64,000 bases of DNA from Paramyrothecium sp. XJ0827 (taxonomy: Eukaryota; Ascomycota; Sordariomycetes; Hypocreales; Stachybotryaceae), in assembly GCA_020881915.1 (NCBI GenBank), contig JAJFPB010000011.1:868001-932000 (forward strand), read 5' to 3'. Below, in pieces: positions 32,256 to 44,157 of this stretch. Both the position numbers and the translations under genes were made by a program. Under the pieces are notes generated by a model. The model had not been told where the DNA came from. It searched no databases and saw only the letters and a program-made list of their open reading frames with translations. Numbering within the stretch: the stretch's first letter is position 1; every line of letters starts with the position of its first letter.

Positions 32256-33732
32256 ATGTACGCGACAGAAGCCGACGTCGCACGCTGGCTTTCATCCATC
32301 ACCGATTTGAAGCACGATCCTCTTCCCCTCCCGACCGAGTCCGACCGAGTCGACTACGAAGGTCGGCATCGCAAGCGACGAAAGCTCAGCACTCATCGAC
32401 ACAAGCTTCCATCGCCACCGGCTTCGGAACTCACAAGGACCATGACCGACATGCCTCCATCCTCATTGAAGCGACCACGAGATCCCGAGGATCCTGCCGA
32501 CCGTGCTGACGGCGCCTTATCCTCTTCGCAATCGGACGAAGCACGCGATCAAATCACTCCACGCCCCGGCCGCTTCCAACAAACTCAGACTGCAGAATGG
32601 ATTCCATTCTCGGCTAGTTCCAGCCACAGCGGCCAGTCGTGGACCTCGAGCGCTTCCAGCCACTCGGCACCCGTCTTGAAGCGTCCAAAATCGGTATCAA
32701 GCCGAACATCTCCTTCGCGACAAATCCGCAACGCCGAAATAAATCAGACAGGATTCAGAATGGGCAGTTTCCGGCTAGACACTTACCCTGACACCCTCAA
32801 TGCTTTAAGGTGCGAGCTCCGCGACATCGGGCTAGGGGCTGGCATTTTGCCAGCTTCGCTCGAGAATGAGGTACGTCCCAGTGCTACATTGCCTTTCTTC
32901 CCTTTAGCCTTTGCTTTTGCCTTCTCTAACACGAATGATGCAGCTGCGACGCGCCGATTCCGAAATACCACGATTCGCATTCGACCGAGACGAAGCCACA
33001 CGAGCGCAGACCGAAGCTATCGCGACCGACTTGCCGCCAATCGACTGGGTACAAGCATTGATGAAGCGCGCCGACGAATGCGAGCTCAACCGGGAATGCG
33101 AGGCCTCCTGGAATGGAGAAATCCACGCCCCGGTCCTCGAGCAGGCCTTCCGAATTAACCGATTTGTGAGCAATGGACCAGTCGACTTTCGGTATGCTCA
33201 AGCCGCGCAGATCATCCATGCCTATAAACCTCGAGAAGCGCCATCCAAGATGGTAGACTTCTGTGTCTTTTACCGGCCTGGAAAGGGAAGCGCAGAGGAA
33301 CGAGCCATCGAAGACATCTGCCAAACACGACCAGCTCAATCAATCAATCACACCGACCTAGGGGACCTCTGCAAACGACCGATCGCGCTCTCCATCGAGA
33401 CTAAGCGTCCCAATGTAGAACGCGACAATGCAACATTGCAGATAGGAACCTGGCAATCTGCCCAGTGGCGCAGTCTTCGACACAATCGCAACCGATCGTT
33501 ACGATCTATCGAGTTCCTCCCTGGCATCATCGTTCAGGGACACGACTGGCAGTTCGTTGCGAGCATCTTGGACGAGAATGGCAAGTCGGTGCTCTTGAAA
33601 GGGGTTCGGCTCGGCGGGACGGAGTCAGAGCTGGCGATTTATTCGTTGCTCTTAGGGCTGCGGCGGCTGAGGCGGTGGATTTTGGAGGATTACTGGCCGA
33701 CGTTTGTGTCGGATGTTTTGGCCGTTTCATGA
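32256..33732 (+). CDS. PD-(D/E)XK nuclease-like domain protein, two exons
   Basis: Exon 1 is 32256-32870, exon 2 is 32944-33732; the 73-base intron runs GTACGT to GATGCAG with CTAAC branch sequence, and both exons are in phase 0. The product is 467 residues. It starts MYATEADVARWLSSITDLKH and has a Ser/Pro/Arg-rich disordered region (about 30-170). Then follows a domain with RADSEIPRFAFDRDE, VDFCVFYRP, and the core SIETKRPNVERDNATLQIGT with QSAQW, matching the fungal PD-(D/E)XK-like family with its E-x-K and Gln-x-x-x-W pattern. This family is often expanded in Fusarium and Colletotrichum; its role is not known. No lesion was seen, unusual among its neighbours. Confidence 0.82.
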
Positions 33733-34116
33733 CTCCAGAGGGCAATAAGCATTTAAGTTTTCTCCCAGCGAATCCTCCTCCGCGTCATTGCTCAACCGAT
33801 TGAGAGCCACGATTGACGTCCTAATAACATTCGACGCACGTGGCGTCTCCTCCCATCCCAACCACATTTCCTTGTACCACAGTACGAGGGCCTTTGTTTC
33901 CACTTTTGCATCGGAAACACCTGTATCGTAGACAACAAAGCACGTTGCGGAGTAGTACGGCTACGTATGTTTCATATTGGCGTAGCGAGGAAGACGGTCC
34001 TCGCAGTAACGGATCCTGGTTGGCCAAGCCGGTATCGTACGTTTCTCTCCCATCTTGCTCTCATTCCTCATACAAGAAAAATCCATTCCCCTCCCCGCCT
34101 TGCCATTTTTCAACGA
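33733..34116. other. Intergenic, no gene recognised
   Basis: Short interval between convergent genes; likely holds both 3' ends. Confidence 0.4.
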
Positions 34117-34530
34117 CTACTGGTATTTATGCAGGGCTAGGTCAACTGCGAGAGTGCTCATCTTTCTCAGCCAGTCTCCGATGCCAGCATTACGAAAGAG
34201 ACTTCTATGTTCATCGAATGTGTCGACAATAATATCCCGCAGGCCCCTGTCCTCCTCGATCGTGGATGTGTACGTCTCTTTGGCAGCCTTTATGAAGGGT
34301 GGAGACTCCCATTCTCGTTCCACCAGCGTCCTGAATTTCTTCAACGCCGGCTGTTTTAAGGTAGGGATGAAACACTTCTCAGCAAGGACGTAGACACGAA
34401 CGTGGACAAGCAGGTCAGAAGGTTCAGTCGGTGGAGATATGGGCCGTGCATTGACCGCGGATGGGTTAGCGTTTTGAGTCAGGCCAGAAGACTGATCCGC
34501 GACAGTATTTCGAACGATGCGGTAATCCAT
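34117..34530 (-). pseudogene. C-terminal part of a BTB/POZ-like protein
   Basis: The frame contains LLVHVRVYVLAEKCFIPTLK, QPALKKFRTLVEREW and KETYTSTIEEDRGLRDIIVD, the segment that follows the BTB domain in many fungal BTB proteins (vYvlAdKY.i..L). The BTB fold itself is missing. 260 bases upstream lies the end of pogo element D, and no BTB-like sequence was found beyond it, so the 5' part was lost or lies in unrecognised exons. Confidence 0.5.
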
Positions 34531-34790
34531 GTAACGTTATCTGGTTTGTGAAGAATTCAAGCTGTCCGGTGCTGCGTCCACCATCATGCCTCTTTGTGTG
34601 GTACGCGATTTCATCAAGAAAGAGGGGACGTGTAATGACGAACTGTATGCTTGGCAACAACGTGTGGTCCAAACATTGCGATTTATGGGGTATGAGTTTT
34701 TGATTGAGCGGACAATTGAATCTTGAGCTTGGATATGGCAGTGGATTTCCAGGCGACGTAATATCCGGTATTGGGATGACAAAAGCTATA

Positions 34791-36651
34791 ACGTACATGA
34801 TAAGCGAGTCGGTCAGACAAGCGAGTCGGTCACTAATCTCAACCCTCAAGGCAGGAACCTCAATTAAAACACCACAGATCATTTGATCAATTAGAACTAA
34901 TCGCTATACTCTTGCCCAGATACCTCTATCTTTGCCTGACATGTTCGTACATTATGGCCGGGCTTGCCGCATACACCACATCGCCGTTGGGTTGGTTGCC
35001 CTGACCTTCCTTGACCACCTCGCCTCGACAATTCGGCCACTACCTGCGTATCTACATCTATTTGATCAATTGATGCCTGGCCTTCCCCTACAGTCATTGT
35101 CCCTCCATCCCGTAGGCGTTTCTTTTTTTCCCTCCGGCGCCGGCTTAGTATCTCATTTGCCTCTCGAAGATCGCGGTTCTCAGCCTCTAGTAGTGCCATC
35201 TTATGCTGATTTGCAAGTAAACTCTTAGAAAATGAATTCAAGGCATCAATAATTGATGCTGGGGAGCTACTTTTATGTCTTCTGATTCGTCTTCTTAGGT
35301 ATTCAGATTGAGATTCAGTTTCCCTGACTGTCTTTGGGGTCCTTGAAGTCCAAGGGGCAGGAAGCTCCGGCTCATCGATAATAGGCGTTGGAGTTCGTAA
35401 CCGAATATCAAGCTTCGAGATCACATAGTTCGCATCTAAAGGAGCAAGTCCGGCGCCTTTGAACCCTCCCCGAATATTGTTATTAGTCATCGTGGCTAGA
35501 TGTGCGGCGTGGAAGGCGGGAAAGAACTCGGTCTTGGAAATGTGTGTGTTATAGAGCACTTGATCAAATGCTCTATTTCTCGACCATAAGCCTTCTTAAG
35601 CGGCCCAAAGCAGCCCACATCTAGCGGCTGGAGTAGGTGAGATGAATGGGGCGGCATACAGAGCGTAATGATCTTGTTCTCCTTGCAGAATTCCTCAAAA
35701 GCAACCGAATGGTGGCTCTCATGACCGTCAAGGATCAGGAGACGATAGGCACCATTTAATCTTTTGATAGTATGCCGATTGAAGTGTTTTAGCCACTCAA
35801 GGCCCGTCTCGTTGTCGGTCCAGCCATTATTAGTGGTTGCAATAGCCCAGTCGGCCGGGAGGTTGCTTTCGCGATACCAGCTAGAGAGGTGATATTGGCC
35901 TGCAACGATGATGAACGGCGGCAGCGCCCACCCTTCGGCATTGATCGATTCAATTACTGTGACCCATTCACGGTTTCCGGGCTGAACCTTATTAGGGTTT
36001 GCACGCCTTTCTGAGCCTGTAACAACCATACCGCTCATAATCACGCCCATCATAAAGCCAGTCTCATCAAAGTTGTACTGATCATCTGGTCTTATGCCGT
36101 ACTTCGCGATTGTGTTCTCCACGAGCGAAAACCACGCGTTTATTGCGATTGGATCTTCGCATTTGGCCCTCTGGTAATCATATCTGCGAAAGAAACGCGT
36201 CTTGAGCTCTGGTTGCCGCCTAATAAAATTCGAAGCCCAGCGTTGACCAACAGGAGGCATCTCGCGCTCAGCAAGCAGTCGATTGGCCATTTCTTCAACA
36301 CCACAAAGCCGGGAGAAAACCCTCGCATATCTAGATCAAGAATATATTGAACTATTGTCTGTTCCTCAAGATCAGATAGTTTACGCGAATTGGCCATAAT
36401 ATCGCGTCGGGATTGTCTGCCGTGCTTACGATCAAGCAGAGTACTATATGGAATCTGGTAGGCCTTTGCAGCGCGTCGCAGGCTTAATTTTGGGTCCTTT
36501 TGAATGGCTTGAAGTGCAAGAATAATATTAGCCTCTTGAATTAAGTTTGACATGGCTAGTTGTGGTGAATCATTTGATCAATTGATTGAGATGTAGGATG
36601 AGGGATTTTTGACCGACTCGCTTGTCTGACCGACTCGCTTATCATGTACGT
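34791..36651 (-). mobile_element. Fot/pogo-type element D
   Basis: Length 1,861 bp, flanked by TA (34789-34790 and 36652-36653). Terminal inverted repeats begin ACGTACATGATAAGCGAG and carry two tandem copies of AAGCGAGTCGGTCA. One minus-strand transposase gene. Confidence 0.92.
34897..36553 (-). pseudogene. Element D transposase (HTH_Psq, CENP-B HTH, DDE_1), two slippage frameshifts
   Basis: Starts MSNLIQEANIILALQAIQKD. Compared with intact element F, the first frameshift (near 36312) is a run of three G where F has four. The second (near 35546) is an extra GT in a GTGTGTGT run. Catalytic residues are present: YNFDETGFMMGV, LLILDGHESHHS and LQPLDVGCFGPLKKAYGRE. The C-terminus has a coiled-coil-like LLEAENRDLREANEILSRRR and a zinc knuckle CGVCGKPGHNVRTC. 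Both lesions are simple slippage events, so the copy is recent or the sequence is in error there. Confidence 0.88.
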
Positions 36652-36864
36652 TAAATCTATCCATAATGCAGAAAATTGAGCTACCGACTCTAACAATCCA
36701 AACGGCAAAACTTTTGCGTCTTGTATCGATCCAACAGAAAATCTGCGAACCAGATCTATTACTGCACTTTGGCTTGCAATTCAGATACTGGGAGACTGCG
36801 TGAAGAAGTACTGTTCAACCCTTATGCTCCCACTTACTCACATGGCGCAAGCTCCGAACAGTGC

Positions 36865-37676
36865 TTACAGTATCCTAACCGGCTTTCCGGAAACCAACCA
36901 AATAACCTTGTCTATAACACCTTCCTCTTCGAACGTCTTGGCCAGGTCATCTTTGTGCTGAGTGAAATGTTCCCATTCGTCAAAATGCATAGGGACAATC
37001 CAGTCCGCCTTGATGTCCCATACAAACGAGCAGCCTGCTCGCCACCCATCGTTATCTGGATCGGCGGGGCTGGCGGGGGCTCTATTACACCTTTGGCTTC
37101 GCCAGTGTTCATGATGGCGGCCACAATGTGGAATTTCTCAGCCATTCGAGAAAGCTCTGGGATGTAAACGGTATCGCCAGTAAAGTACACAGCGTTTGGA
37201 CGGCCGTCGGCGGCATGACCCAATGACTCGGTCGTGACAATGAAGCCAGTACACTCGCCACCCTGAACATGAACGCAGGGAGTAGCCACGATTTGGAATG
37301 CCTTGCCGCCCAAGGTGATAAAAGTCTCTTCCCAAGGACGCATGCCACGGACGCCTGGCCGAGGAGCCAAGTTCTTCGCGCCATCCATTGTGGTGAAAAC
37401 ATATCTTCCGTCAAGAAGCTGACGTCCGAGAGCGTCCAAGTTATCCCAATGATCCTCATGGCTGAGCAGGACGGCATCAATGGGTGGTAGATCCTTCATG
37501 TCGAGAGCGGGGTTGTGAGCGTTTCTGAGGATGACATGTGGCGCATATTCGAAAGATGTGCCCGCCGGCGAGAAGAAGGGATCGGTCAAGAAATTGACTC
37601 CGGCGATATCGATGATGGCAGTGGCAGTCCCAATAAAGGTGACGCTCACGATGCTGTTTGAACCAGAACTAGCCAT
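36865..37676 (-). pseudogene. Metallo-beta-lactamase-fold hydrolase (UlaG-like), one frameshift near the end
   Basis: Starts MASSGSNSIVSVTFIGTATA. The fold's metal-site motifs are visible: LLSHEDHWDNLDALGR, TPCVHVQGGECTGF and YFTGDTVYIPEL. After MGGEQAARL the first frame goes to 36912 with no fold-like sequence, while another frame from about 37022 reads WDIKADWIVPMHFDEWEHF and ends IWLVSGKPVRIL at 36865. One missing base (TTGTA where TTGGTA would keep frame) accounts for this. Without it the protein would be about 270 residues, a normal size. It may be a real gene with a sequence error or a recent pseudogene. Confidence 0.75.
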
Positions 37677-37827
37677 GATTGGAGGCTACTCTTCGATGAG
37701 GCGAGAAGAATTGGGATAATATGGAGATTATAAGATGGTTGGTGACCACTAGCCTGTAGAATGAACAAGTGAGTTAAGAACAGCCAAAGATCCGGCAGAG
37801 CATATATAATAAGAGGGCTCAGATAGA

Positions 37828-38043
37828 GGGGGCTAAACCACGCGCGCGATGCTGTGGCAATTGTGGAGAGACCGGTCATAATGCACGAACCTGTCAGGTA
37901 GTTTCGGAGACTTCTGAAGAAGAGGATTCAGAGCATTTATGATTGATCTAATGCGTTGTGGTTGTATAATATTATCCAAAGTGTGGGAGGTTTATTGAAA
38001 GTGCGTCGCTCGCTATGATGCGTCGCTCGCTATACATGTACGT
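37828..38043 (+). mobile_element. Right-end fragment of a Fot/pogo element (I)
   Basis: The plus frame reads CCGNCGETGHNARTCQVVSE and ends at 37942, the zinc-knuckle C-terminus of this transposase family. It is followed by a terminal repeat with two copies of TGCGTCGCTCGCTAT and the outer ACATGTACGT, then TA at 38044. The rest of the element is missing; the break is near the promoter of the metallo-hydrolase gene. Confidence 0.8.
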
Positions 38044-38045
38044 TA

Positions 38046-39066
38046 AATAAAAAGCTTAATTAAAATATTATTAACGTTAACTTAGAATATTATATATAAC
38101 GTTACGTGTATAAATATATATTATAAGACACATCCTGAGTATTCAGCCTTCGATTGGGAGCTGACATGGGAGTTGTTTTAGGAGTCTCTTGAGCATTTGA
38201 TATATGATCTCCCACAAGGGAAAGCTCGGCTTAGAACTTATCTTAAAATGGCAACTGCAGGAAAGGATACAGGCCTCAATAAACCAGCTGCTTTCATCTG
38301 GCCGTGCTCATGCTGTTCTAAGCTTCTAATAATGGCCATAGCTTAGAAGTCTCAAACTATTGGCTACGAGTAACATTGTAGACGACACCACTAAATGCTA
38401 TCATGCAAGCCAAGATAACCCCAAAGTCCATCTCTACCAGGGCCCAATACCGTTAGCGAAGTGAACCCATGTGGTATCCTTCGACCGTCGGAGACTCCAA
38501 TATGTAGTAAAGGCGAATGACTGCGGCTGTGATTGTTCTGCGAAGATGTGTACTCAGGGTGGCCCGAAGCTATCTTGCAGTGAAACATACAGAGTGGCAA
38601 TAAAGAAAACATAGATACTGCCAGCTCCTGCTTCAATGGCATGCGCAGAAGCCAAATACAAGTTTGTGATGGCAGCAAAATGACAGTATCGGATGCAGCA
38701 TTGACAGAGCTGGCACTGATGTTGAGAGCTGTAATATCAGCACAGGACCCGTCTGCAATTAGAAGAGGATCCTCCTAGCCTGCGCCATTTGCGCATTACA
38801 TCGCTTGCTCCAATAACTGGGCCACATCTTGCACACTGCTGCGTTTTCCCGACATCAAATGGCTCGATGTACTGATTTCAATTACTCTAGTTCATCAGAA
38901 TAAGCCTGAGAGTAATTTAGCTACCAATGTTACGTTTTATTTCCGGTGCAGCATTCAAGAGCCCAATCGTGAGTTCTCGAACCTAGAGCCTCAGGGTCCA
39001 TTAATGGGGACAATTAAGATGCGTGCAAGGCCTAAGTATATTAAGCAGTATTAAATAATACATATA
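38046..39066. other. AT-rich and intergenic sequence, no gene recognised
   Basis: 38046-38130 is strongly AT rich. A plus-strand stretch near 38140-38330 (FDWELTWELF, LPQGKARLRTYLKMATAG) looks coding-like and could be a gene remnant. The final 20 bases before 39067 encode the old end of the HET gene (see 40849-43899). Confidence 0.4.
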
Positions 39067-40922
39067 ACGTACATGATAAGCGAGTGCACCAACCAAGCGA
39101 GTGCACCAAAAATTCACACCATTAAAATAGAACATTACTTAAAATCACTACAAAACATCTAATCAATTAAAATTAATCACTATCGTCTTCTTCAGATACT
39201 AACACAACTATCTGACATGTTCTTGAATTATGTCCGGTATTTCCACAGGTTCTACAGCGCCTTTCTCTCGCCAGTGCTGACCTCCCTCGACCACCACTTC
39301 TCAACAATCCAGCCATTATCTGCGCATCAACGTCTCTCTGATCAATCTCATCCCTTCCCTCACCTATAGTCATCTTCCCTCCATTCTGTAGCCGGGTTCT
39401 TTTTGCCCTACGCCGCTTGCTAAGAGTCTCATTTGCCTGTCGAAGGATCTGGTTCTCAGACTTTAATAATGCTATTTGATGCATTATCGCCTTCGTTCCC
39501 TTAGAAAATGACTTAAGCGCATCAACAATAGATGCTGGGGAGCTTCCTGGTGCCTTCTGATTCGTCTTTCAAGGTATTCAGATTGAGAGGTAGCCTCAAG
39601 GACCGTCTTTGGCGTCTTGGGCACCCAAGGGTCGGGGAGGCCGGCCTCCTCCTCAATCGGTGTTGGAGTTCGTACCTGCACATCAAGCTTCGATATGACA
39701 CTTTCTGGGTTTAAAGGAACAAGCCCGGCCCCTCTAAAACCCCCTTTGATATTAATTTCTATTATGGCGGCTTGGTGGGCGGCGTAAAATGCCAGAAAGA
39801 ACTCAGTCTTAGAAACGTGGGTTATAGAGCACCTGATCAGATGCTCTATTTCTCGACCGTATGCCTTTTGAGCGGCCCAAAGCACCCGACATCAAGAGGC
39901 TGAAGTAGGTGAGACGAATGAGGCGGCATACACAGCGTAATGATATGGTTATCTTCACAATATTTCTCAAAGTCAACCGAGTGGTGACTTCCATGCCCAT
40001 CGAGGATCAGAAGACGATAGCGACCGGTTGATCGGGCCTTGGCATGCCGGTCAAAGTGTTTTAGCCACTCAAGGCCGGTCTCATTGTCGGTCCAACCATT
40101 TTGAGTTGTCGCAATAGCCCAGTCGCCCGGAAGGTTGCTTTCCTGGTACCAGCTTGCGAGGTGATATTGGCCCGCGACCACGATGAACGGCGCGATCGCC
40201 CAGCCTTCGGCATTAATCGCCTGAATGACTGTAACCCATTCCCGGTTTCCAGGCTGGACTGATTTCGGGTTTCCACGCCTATCTGCACCTGTGACGACCA
40301 TTCCGCTTGCAATTATGCCCATCATAAAGCCGGTCTCATCAAAGTTGTAGATATCGGCTAGGTCGATGCCATATTTCGCGATTGTGTTCTCCACGAGCCG
40401 GAACCAATTGCGAATAATGGTTGGATCTTCGCATTTAGCCCTCTGATAGTCATATTTACGAAAAAACGCGTCTTGAGCTCTGGTTGTCGCCTGACGAAGT
40501 TGGAAGCCCAGCGCTTGCCGACAGGTGACGCGTCGCGGTCAGCGAGCAGTCGGTTGGCCATTTCTTCAACACCACGCAGTCGCGGGGAAATCCTCGCGAA
40601 TCCAGGTCGAGAATGAACTGGACAATAATCTGCTCCTCTAGATCGGATAGTCTCCGTGAGTTGGGGATGGTATCGCGCCGAGACTGGATGCCCCTCTGTC
40701 GGCGACGAAGGGCATAATAATCCACCTGGTATAATCTTGCGGCGGGTCGTAGACCCAGTTTCGGGTCATTTTGAAGGGCCCGAAGAGCGAGAAGCATATT
40801 AGCTTCATTATTTGATTGTGACATATTTGGTGGTTGAGAAATAGTTGATTAGATGTAAAGAGGAGAGATTGAGTAATTTTTGGTGCACTCGCTTGGTTGG
40901 TGCACTCGCTTATCATGTACGT
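39067..40922 (-). mobile_element. Fot/pogo-type element E, inserted in the 3' end of the HET gene
   Basis: Length 1,856 bp with TA on both sides (39065-39066 and 40923-40924). Terminal repeats begin ACGTACATGATAAGCGAG and carry two copies of AAGCGAGTGCACCA. It is more decayed than D and F. Confidence 0.92.
39173..40824 (-). pseudogene. Element E transposase, several frameshifts
   Basis: Starts MSQSNNEANMLLALRALQND and ends with the knuckle CRTCGNTGHNSRTC. The three catalytic blocks survive in separate frames (YNFDETGFMMGI, LLILDGHGSHHS, LQPLDVGCFGPLKR). At least four frame changes are needed to join the segments, near 40590, 40470, 39880 and 39490. It is the oldest of the full-length pogo copies here. 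Confidence 0.88.
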
Positions 40923-43899
40923 TAGTTCTCATCGGCCCATTTGTTAAAGTTTCCCAGATGTCAATGCTACCTCCTGAGCAGGAAAAAAATCCAACTCGTT
41001 GAAAAGTATCTGTAGAATTTGGTCCTTCCAGTATGTATTTCAGCACGATTCCTTGAACCTCCGGGCTCTCGATGTCAGCATTCTTCCTTGAGAGCTGTAA
41101 AATGGGCAGAAAGAATAATTTGGGCACGCCAATCTCGTTCCAAAGATCTTTCTCGACCACATCTTGGATAACCTTTGCATGATGCCAAAAGTTGTTCAGG
41201 CCCGTCATCTTGGTGTCTTTCATATGTAAACCAGGACACAAACGGCCTTGGAGAATCAAAGCACCTTCTGGTGCAGATGCATCATTGGGCTCGGATGCTG
41301 AGGATGGGTGTCCAGGACTAGATACTACTACTGCTAGCGCTCTCACTGCTCGGAGAGTTTGACTTGGCCCTTCTGGTGCTAGCTTGAGGCCAATGACGGC
41401 TTTCAAGGATGCCCATGACCACGTAGGAGTGGGAGTAGATAGGATGGTGGAGTTGGCGTGGACCAGGTTGGTTTCTCGCTTCAGCCTCGTGCCTGGCCCC
41501 CCAATTGCACACCAGAGCAGATCCGTGAGAAAATGTTCTCTCCATAAACCTGAAATATATGTATAGGAAGTGGCGTTCTGGATCTCTCCAACGATTCCTG
41601 ATAAAGCGACCAGCTTGTCGCTCTGAAACGTCAATTCACCTCTTGAATAGAGGTTGACAACATCATACCAGCAATTGCTGAAGCTGTTCAAAGTAAATAT
41701 AGGGGCTCTGGAAAACAACTTGTTCTGCAATGTTGCGAAAGCACGGTGGAAACCAGGTCGGTTTTTGTCTCTCATTGCATCATTGGCCCATGGACTAGCG
41801 GAAAATGTACGAGATGCTTTCAACGGGCGCTCACCGCCCCAGGATCCTATTGGGTCGTATCCTTCATGGTTAAAACGATTGTCAGGGTTAGGCTCGTCAG
41901 GATCAGTCGCCGGTCGAGGGAGCGGGTTGGTTATCTTTTCCCTCCATACCAATGCCCCGCATGTGGCTTGCGTTGTCGGTTGGCTTTTGGTGTTTGGGTA
42001 AGCTGGTACGTCGTCACACATGCTCAGCTTCTGACCATCTCCCCTGGTCGAAGCATCATCGAAACCGGAATGATTTATATAGTCATAGCCGTGAGGCGAA
42101 AACTCTGAAGCAGACCTGCAGCGACACTCCCAGTATAGCATCTCGGCACCAAAATGCAGGATACGTGGAGAGAGAAGTCGTTCTTGTATCACCCACGCGC
42201 GCTTGTTCAATGGAGACCTGTCGACGTGCCTCTCGAAATCGAGTATATCGTCCCTCCGAACATATACCGAGCTGAAAGCTTCAGAGGTCAGGGATGAGAC
42301 GGCTACTGTGCAAGGCAAGAGGCTCTGAACGTCCCTCTCGTGGTAGCATCCGTCATCGCCAGAAGAGGAGCCAGTAGACGCGATGGTGCAAACAGCGCCG
42401 GAGTAGACATGTCCCATGCGTGGAGCCTCGGTAGTCCAGTCTCCGTCCGGGCCTTGAATGATGCACACCGAATCTATCCAGAGGTACAAGTATCCAAGGG
42501 CTTTGGTTATGGCGACAGCGTCCTGGGCGTTTTTAGAAAGCTTTGAAAAGTCGATGGAGTGTATCGAAGATTGATAGTTGTCTGGGAGCAGCCTGAAGGT
42601 CTGGGATCCGCCCCAACAGTGGCTGAATGCGAGATATTCGATTTTGGCCTTGATGATGCGCGTCTCTTGTAGACGGATCACTGGAGGACCCGTCGAGGTG
42701 GGTTCGACGTATATTAGCCTGGTGGGCAGCTCTCTCGCTCTTCTCTGAGCCATATCGCACGCGACATGGTAGGCCCTGCATGCTGCGATCCATTTTTTTG
42801 CAAGATCAATGTGGTCTTGCGATGCTGTTGAAGAGCGAATGATTGAGTTGGAGGCTTTGGATTCAAGGTCAGTCTGGGTTATCAAGGAAGCCGAGGGGGG
42901 AGGGGCAGTGAGATCAGGAAAGGAAACACAAGACTCACGCTCTTCAAAAAGCAGTCCTCTATGGGCGAGAAGTCGAGCACCTACTGGCAACCCATTGTAG
43001 TAAATTTGGAGATAGGTGTAGAGAGACAGAGGACGCTCCTCCCATATTTTGACGCCAAACCAGCCGTTTGGTGCGGGCCTGAGAGGCCTAGGTGAATGTC
43101 GTGGATCGGCTGGTGCAGATAATGTTAGTTGGAGCGATTCCTCATTTGGGGGTGACTGCGTATCGTTTCCTGGCTCGTAATGTTTCCTTGACTGGTTGTC
43201 GATCTGCTCGCCTTCGTTTCCGTTTGAATGGCTGTTCCTCTTTGGTTGAGCGCTCCGCTGTGGGTGCCCCAGATGGTCTGACCGGTCGATGTGGCTGGGC
43301 CGTACGTTTCCCCCTAGGTTGTCAATCTTCTCTGGTTGGCAGATTGTTGCCGCTCGTTCATACGATACTGTCTTGTCGTGCAGCTCTTGCTGGTCTTCTT
43401 ACTCGGGATTAGAACATGTCGACGGATATCTGCTCATCTCCAGCGCGGGCTCACCTTGCTCCGCAGCAAACGTTATGCTCGTCAAAATCTCATGGCGGCG
43501 GGTCTTACTGATCGAGTACCACATCAGCTTGCATAGGTGGCAAGAGTGGTTGCGGTGCTCTGCTGAGGCACGAAGTGCGCTTAACGAGGGCCACGGTTGG
43601 TACCACTCGACCAATCTGGTTAAGGGCAGCTTGGAGCCCATTATCAGACTGGAGGTGCTTGTGAATGACTGGCACGCGGGACATAGGTCGTCAGTGTGCT
43701 TAGCCCAGCGTTTTTTCGTTGCCGGCTGCCACAACGGCTTGCTCAGTCTCCACCACGGACTGATGATGCTGAATGGAAAGGCCTGGCTCTTATCTCCAAC
43801 CACTGAATAAAAAATCTCGACGGGTAAAACAGCCAGTCGCAGGCCAAATAGCAGCCCGGTCCATTCCGCAAAACGCTCAAACGTGGTGTCAGGACGCAT
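40849..43899 (-). pseudogene. Large HET-domain protein, premature stop and transposon-altered C-terminus
   Basis: A single frame of 1,017 codons from MRPDTTFERFAEWTGL. The N-terminal part has the segment common before HET domains (LCPACQSF ... HSCHLCKLMW). The HET domain, about residues 415-520, shows LAFSHCWGG, LSKNAQDAVAITKALGYLYL, WIDSVCIIQ and GCYHERD. HET domains act in vegetative incompatibility and regulated cell death. Two lesions: TAA at 43399-43401 (SNPE-stop-EDQQEL), consistent with CAA to TAA, and pogo element E inserted at a TA a few codons before the original end, so the frame now ends in 14-20 residues encoded by the transposon end. A GTAAGA at the TAA could mimic a splice donor, but no acceptor in phase was found. 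Confidence 0.85.
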
Positions 43900-43947
43900 C
43901 TTGATGCGCGACCGGATTGTGACAACGACCCAGAATGCTTGCCAAAA

Positions 43948-44157
43948 CTACGGCCGACTTCGCCGAAAGAAACTGTGCAGGATATGAAATAAAAACACCC
44001 ATGCCAGAAGCCATAGCAATGAGTTCGACTGCTGCAGTCGTGGGCGCATCGAATACATCAGCGCTAGCGAGCTAGTGACGTAGAGATAGTCCTGATAGGC
44101 CTTGGACAGGTAAAAGGCCCACCACAGGAGCAATGACCAAAATAGCAAAGGGTGCAT
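43948..44157 (-). CDS. Possible small two-helix membrane protein
   Basis: A 69-residue frame, MHPLLFWSLLLWWAFYLSKA, with a second hydrophobic segment (LLWLLAWVFLFHILHSFF) and a basic end. It lies 48 bases upstream of the HET start on the same strand, where an mRNA leader would be. It could be an upstream ORF, a decayed first exon or chance; no family is recognised. Confidence 0.25.
   Translation of the reverse strand: MHPLLFWSLLLWWAFYLSKAYQDYLYVTSSLALMYSMRPRLQQSNSLLWLLAWVFLFHILHSFFRRSRP

Noticed and set aside
43399..43470. Intron in the HET gene starting at GTAAGA instead of a premature stop
   Set aside because: The sequence after the TAA stays open and coding-like in the same frame, and no downstream AG restores phase.
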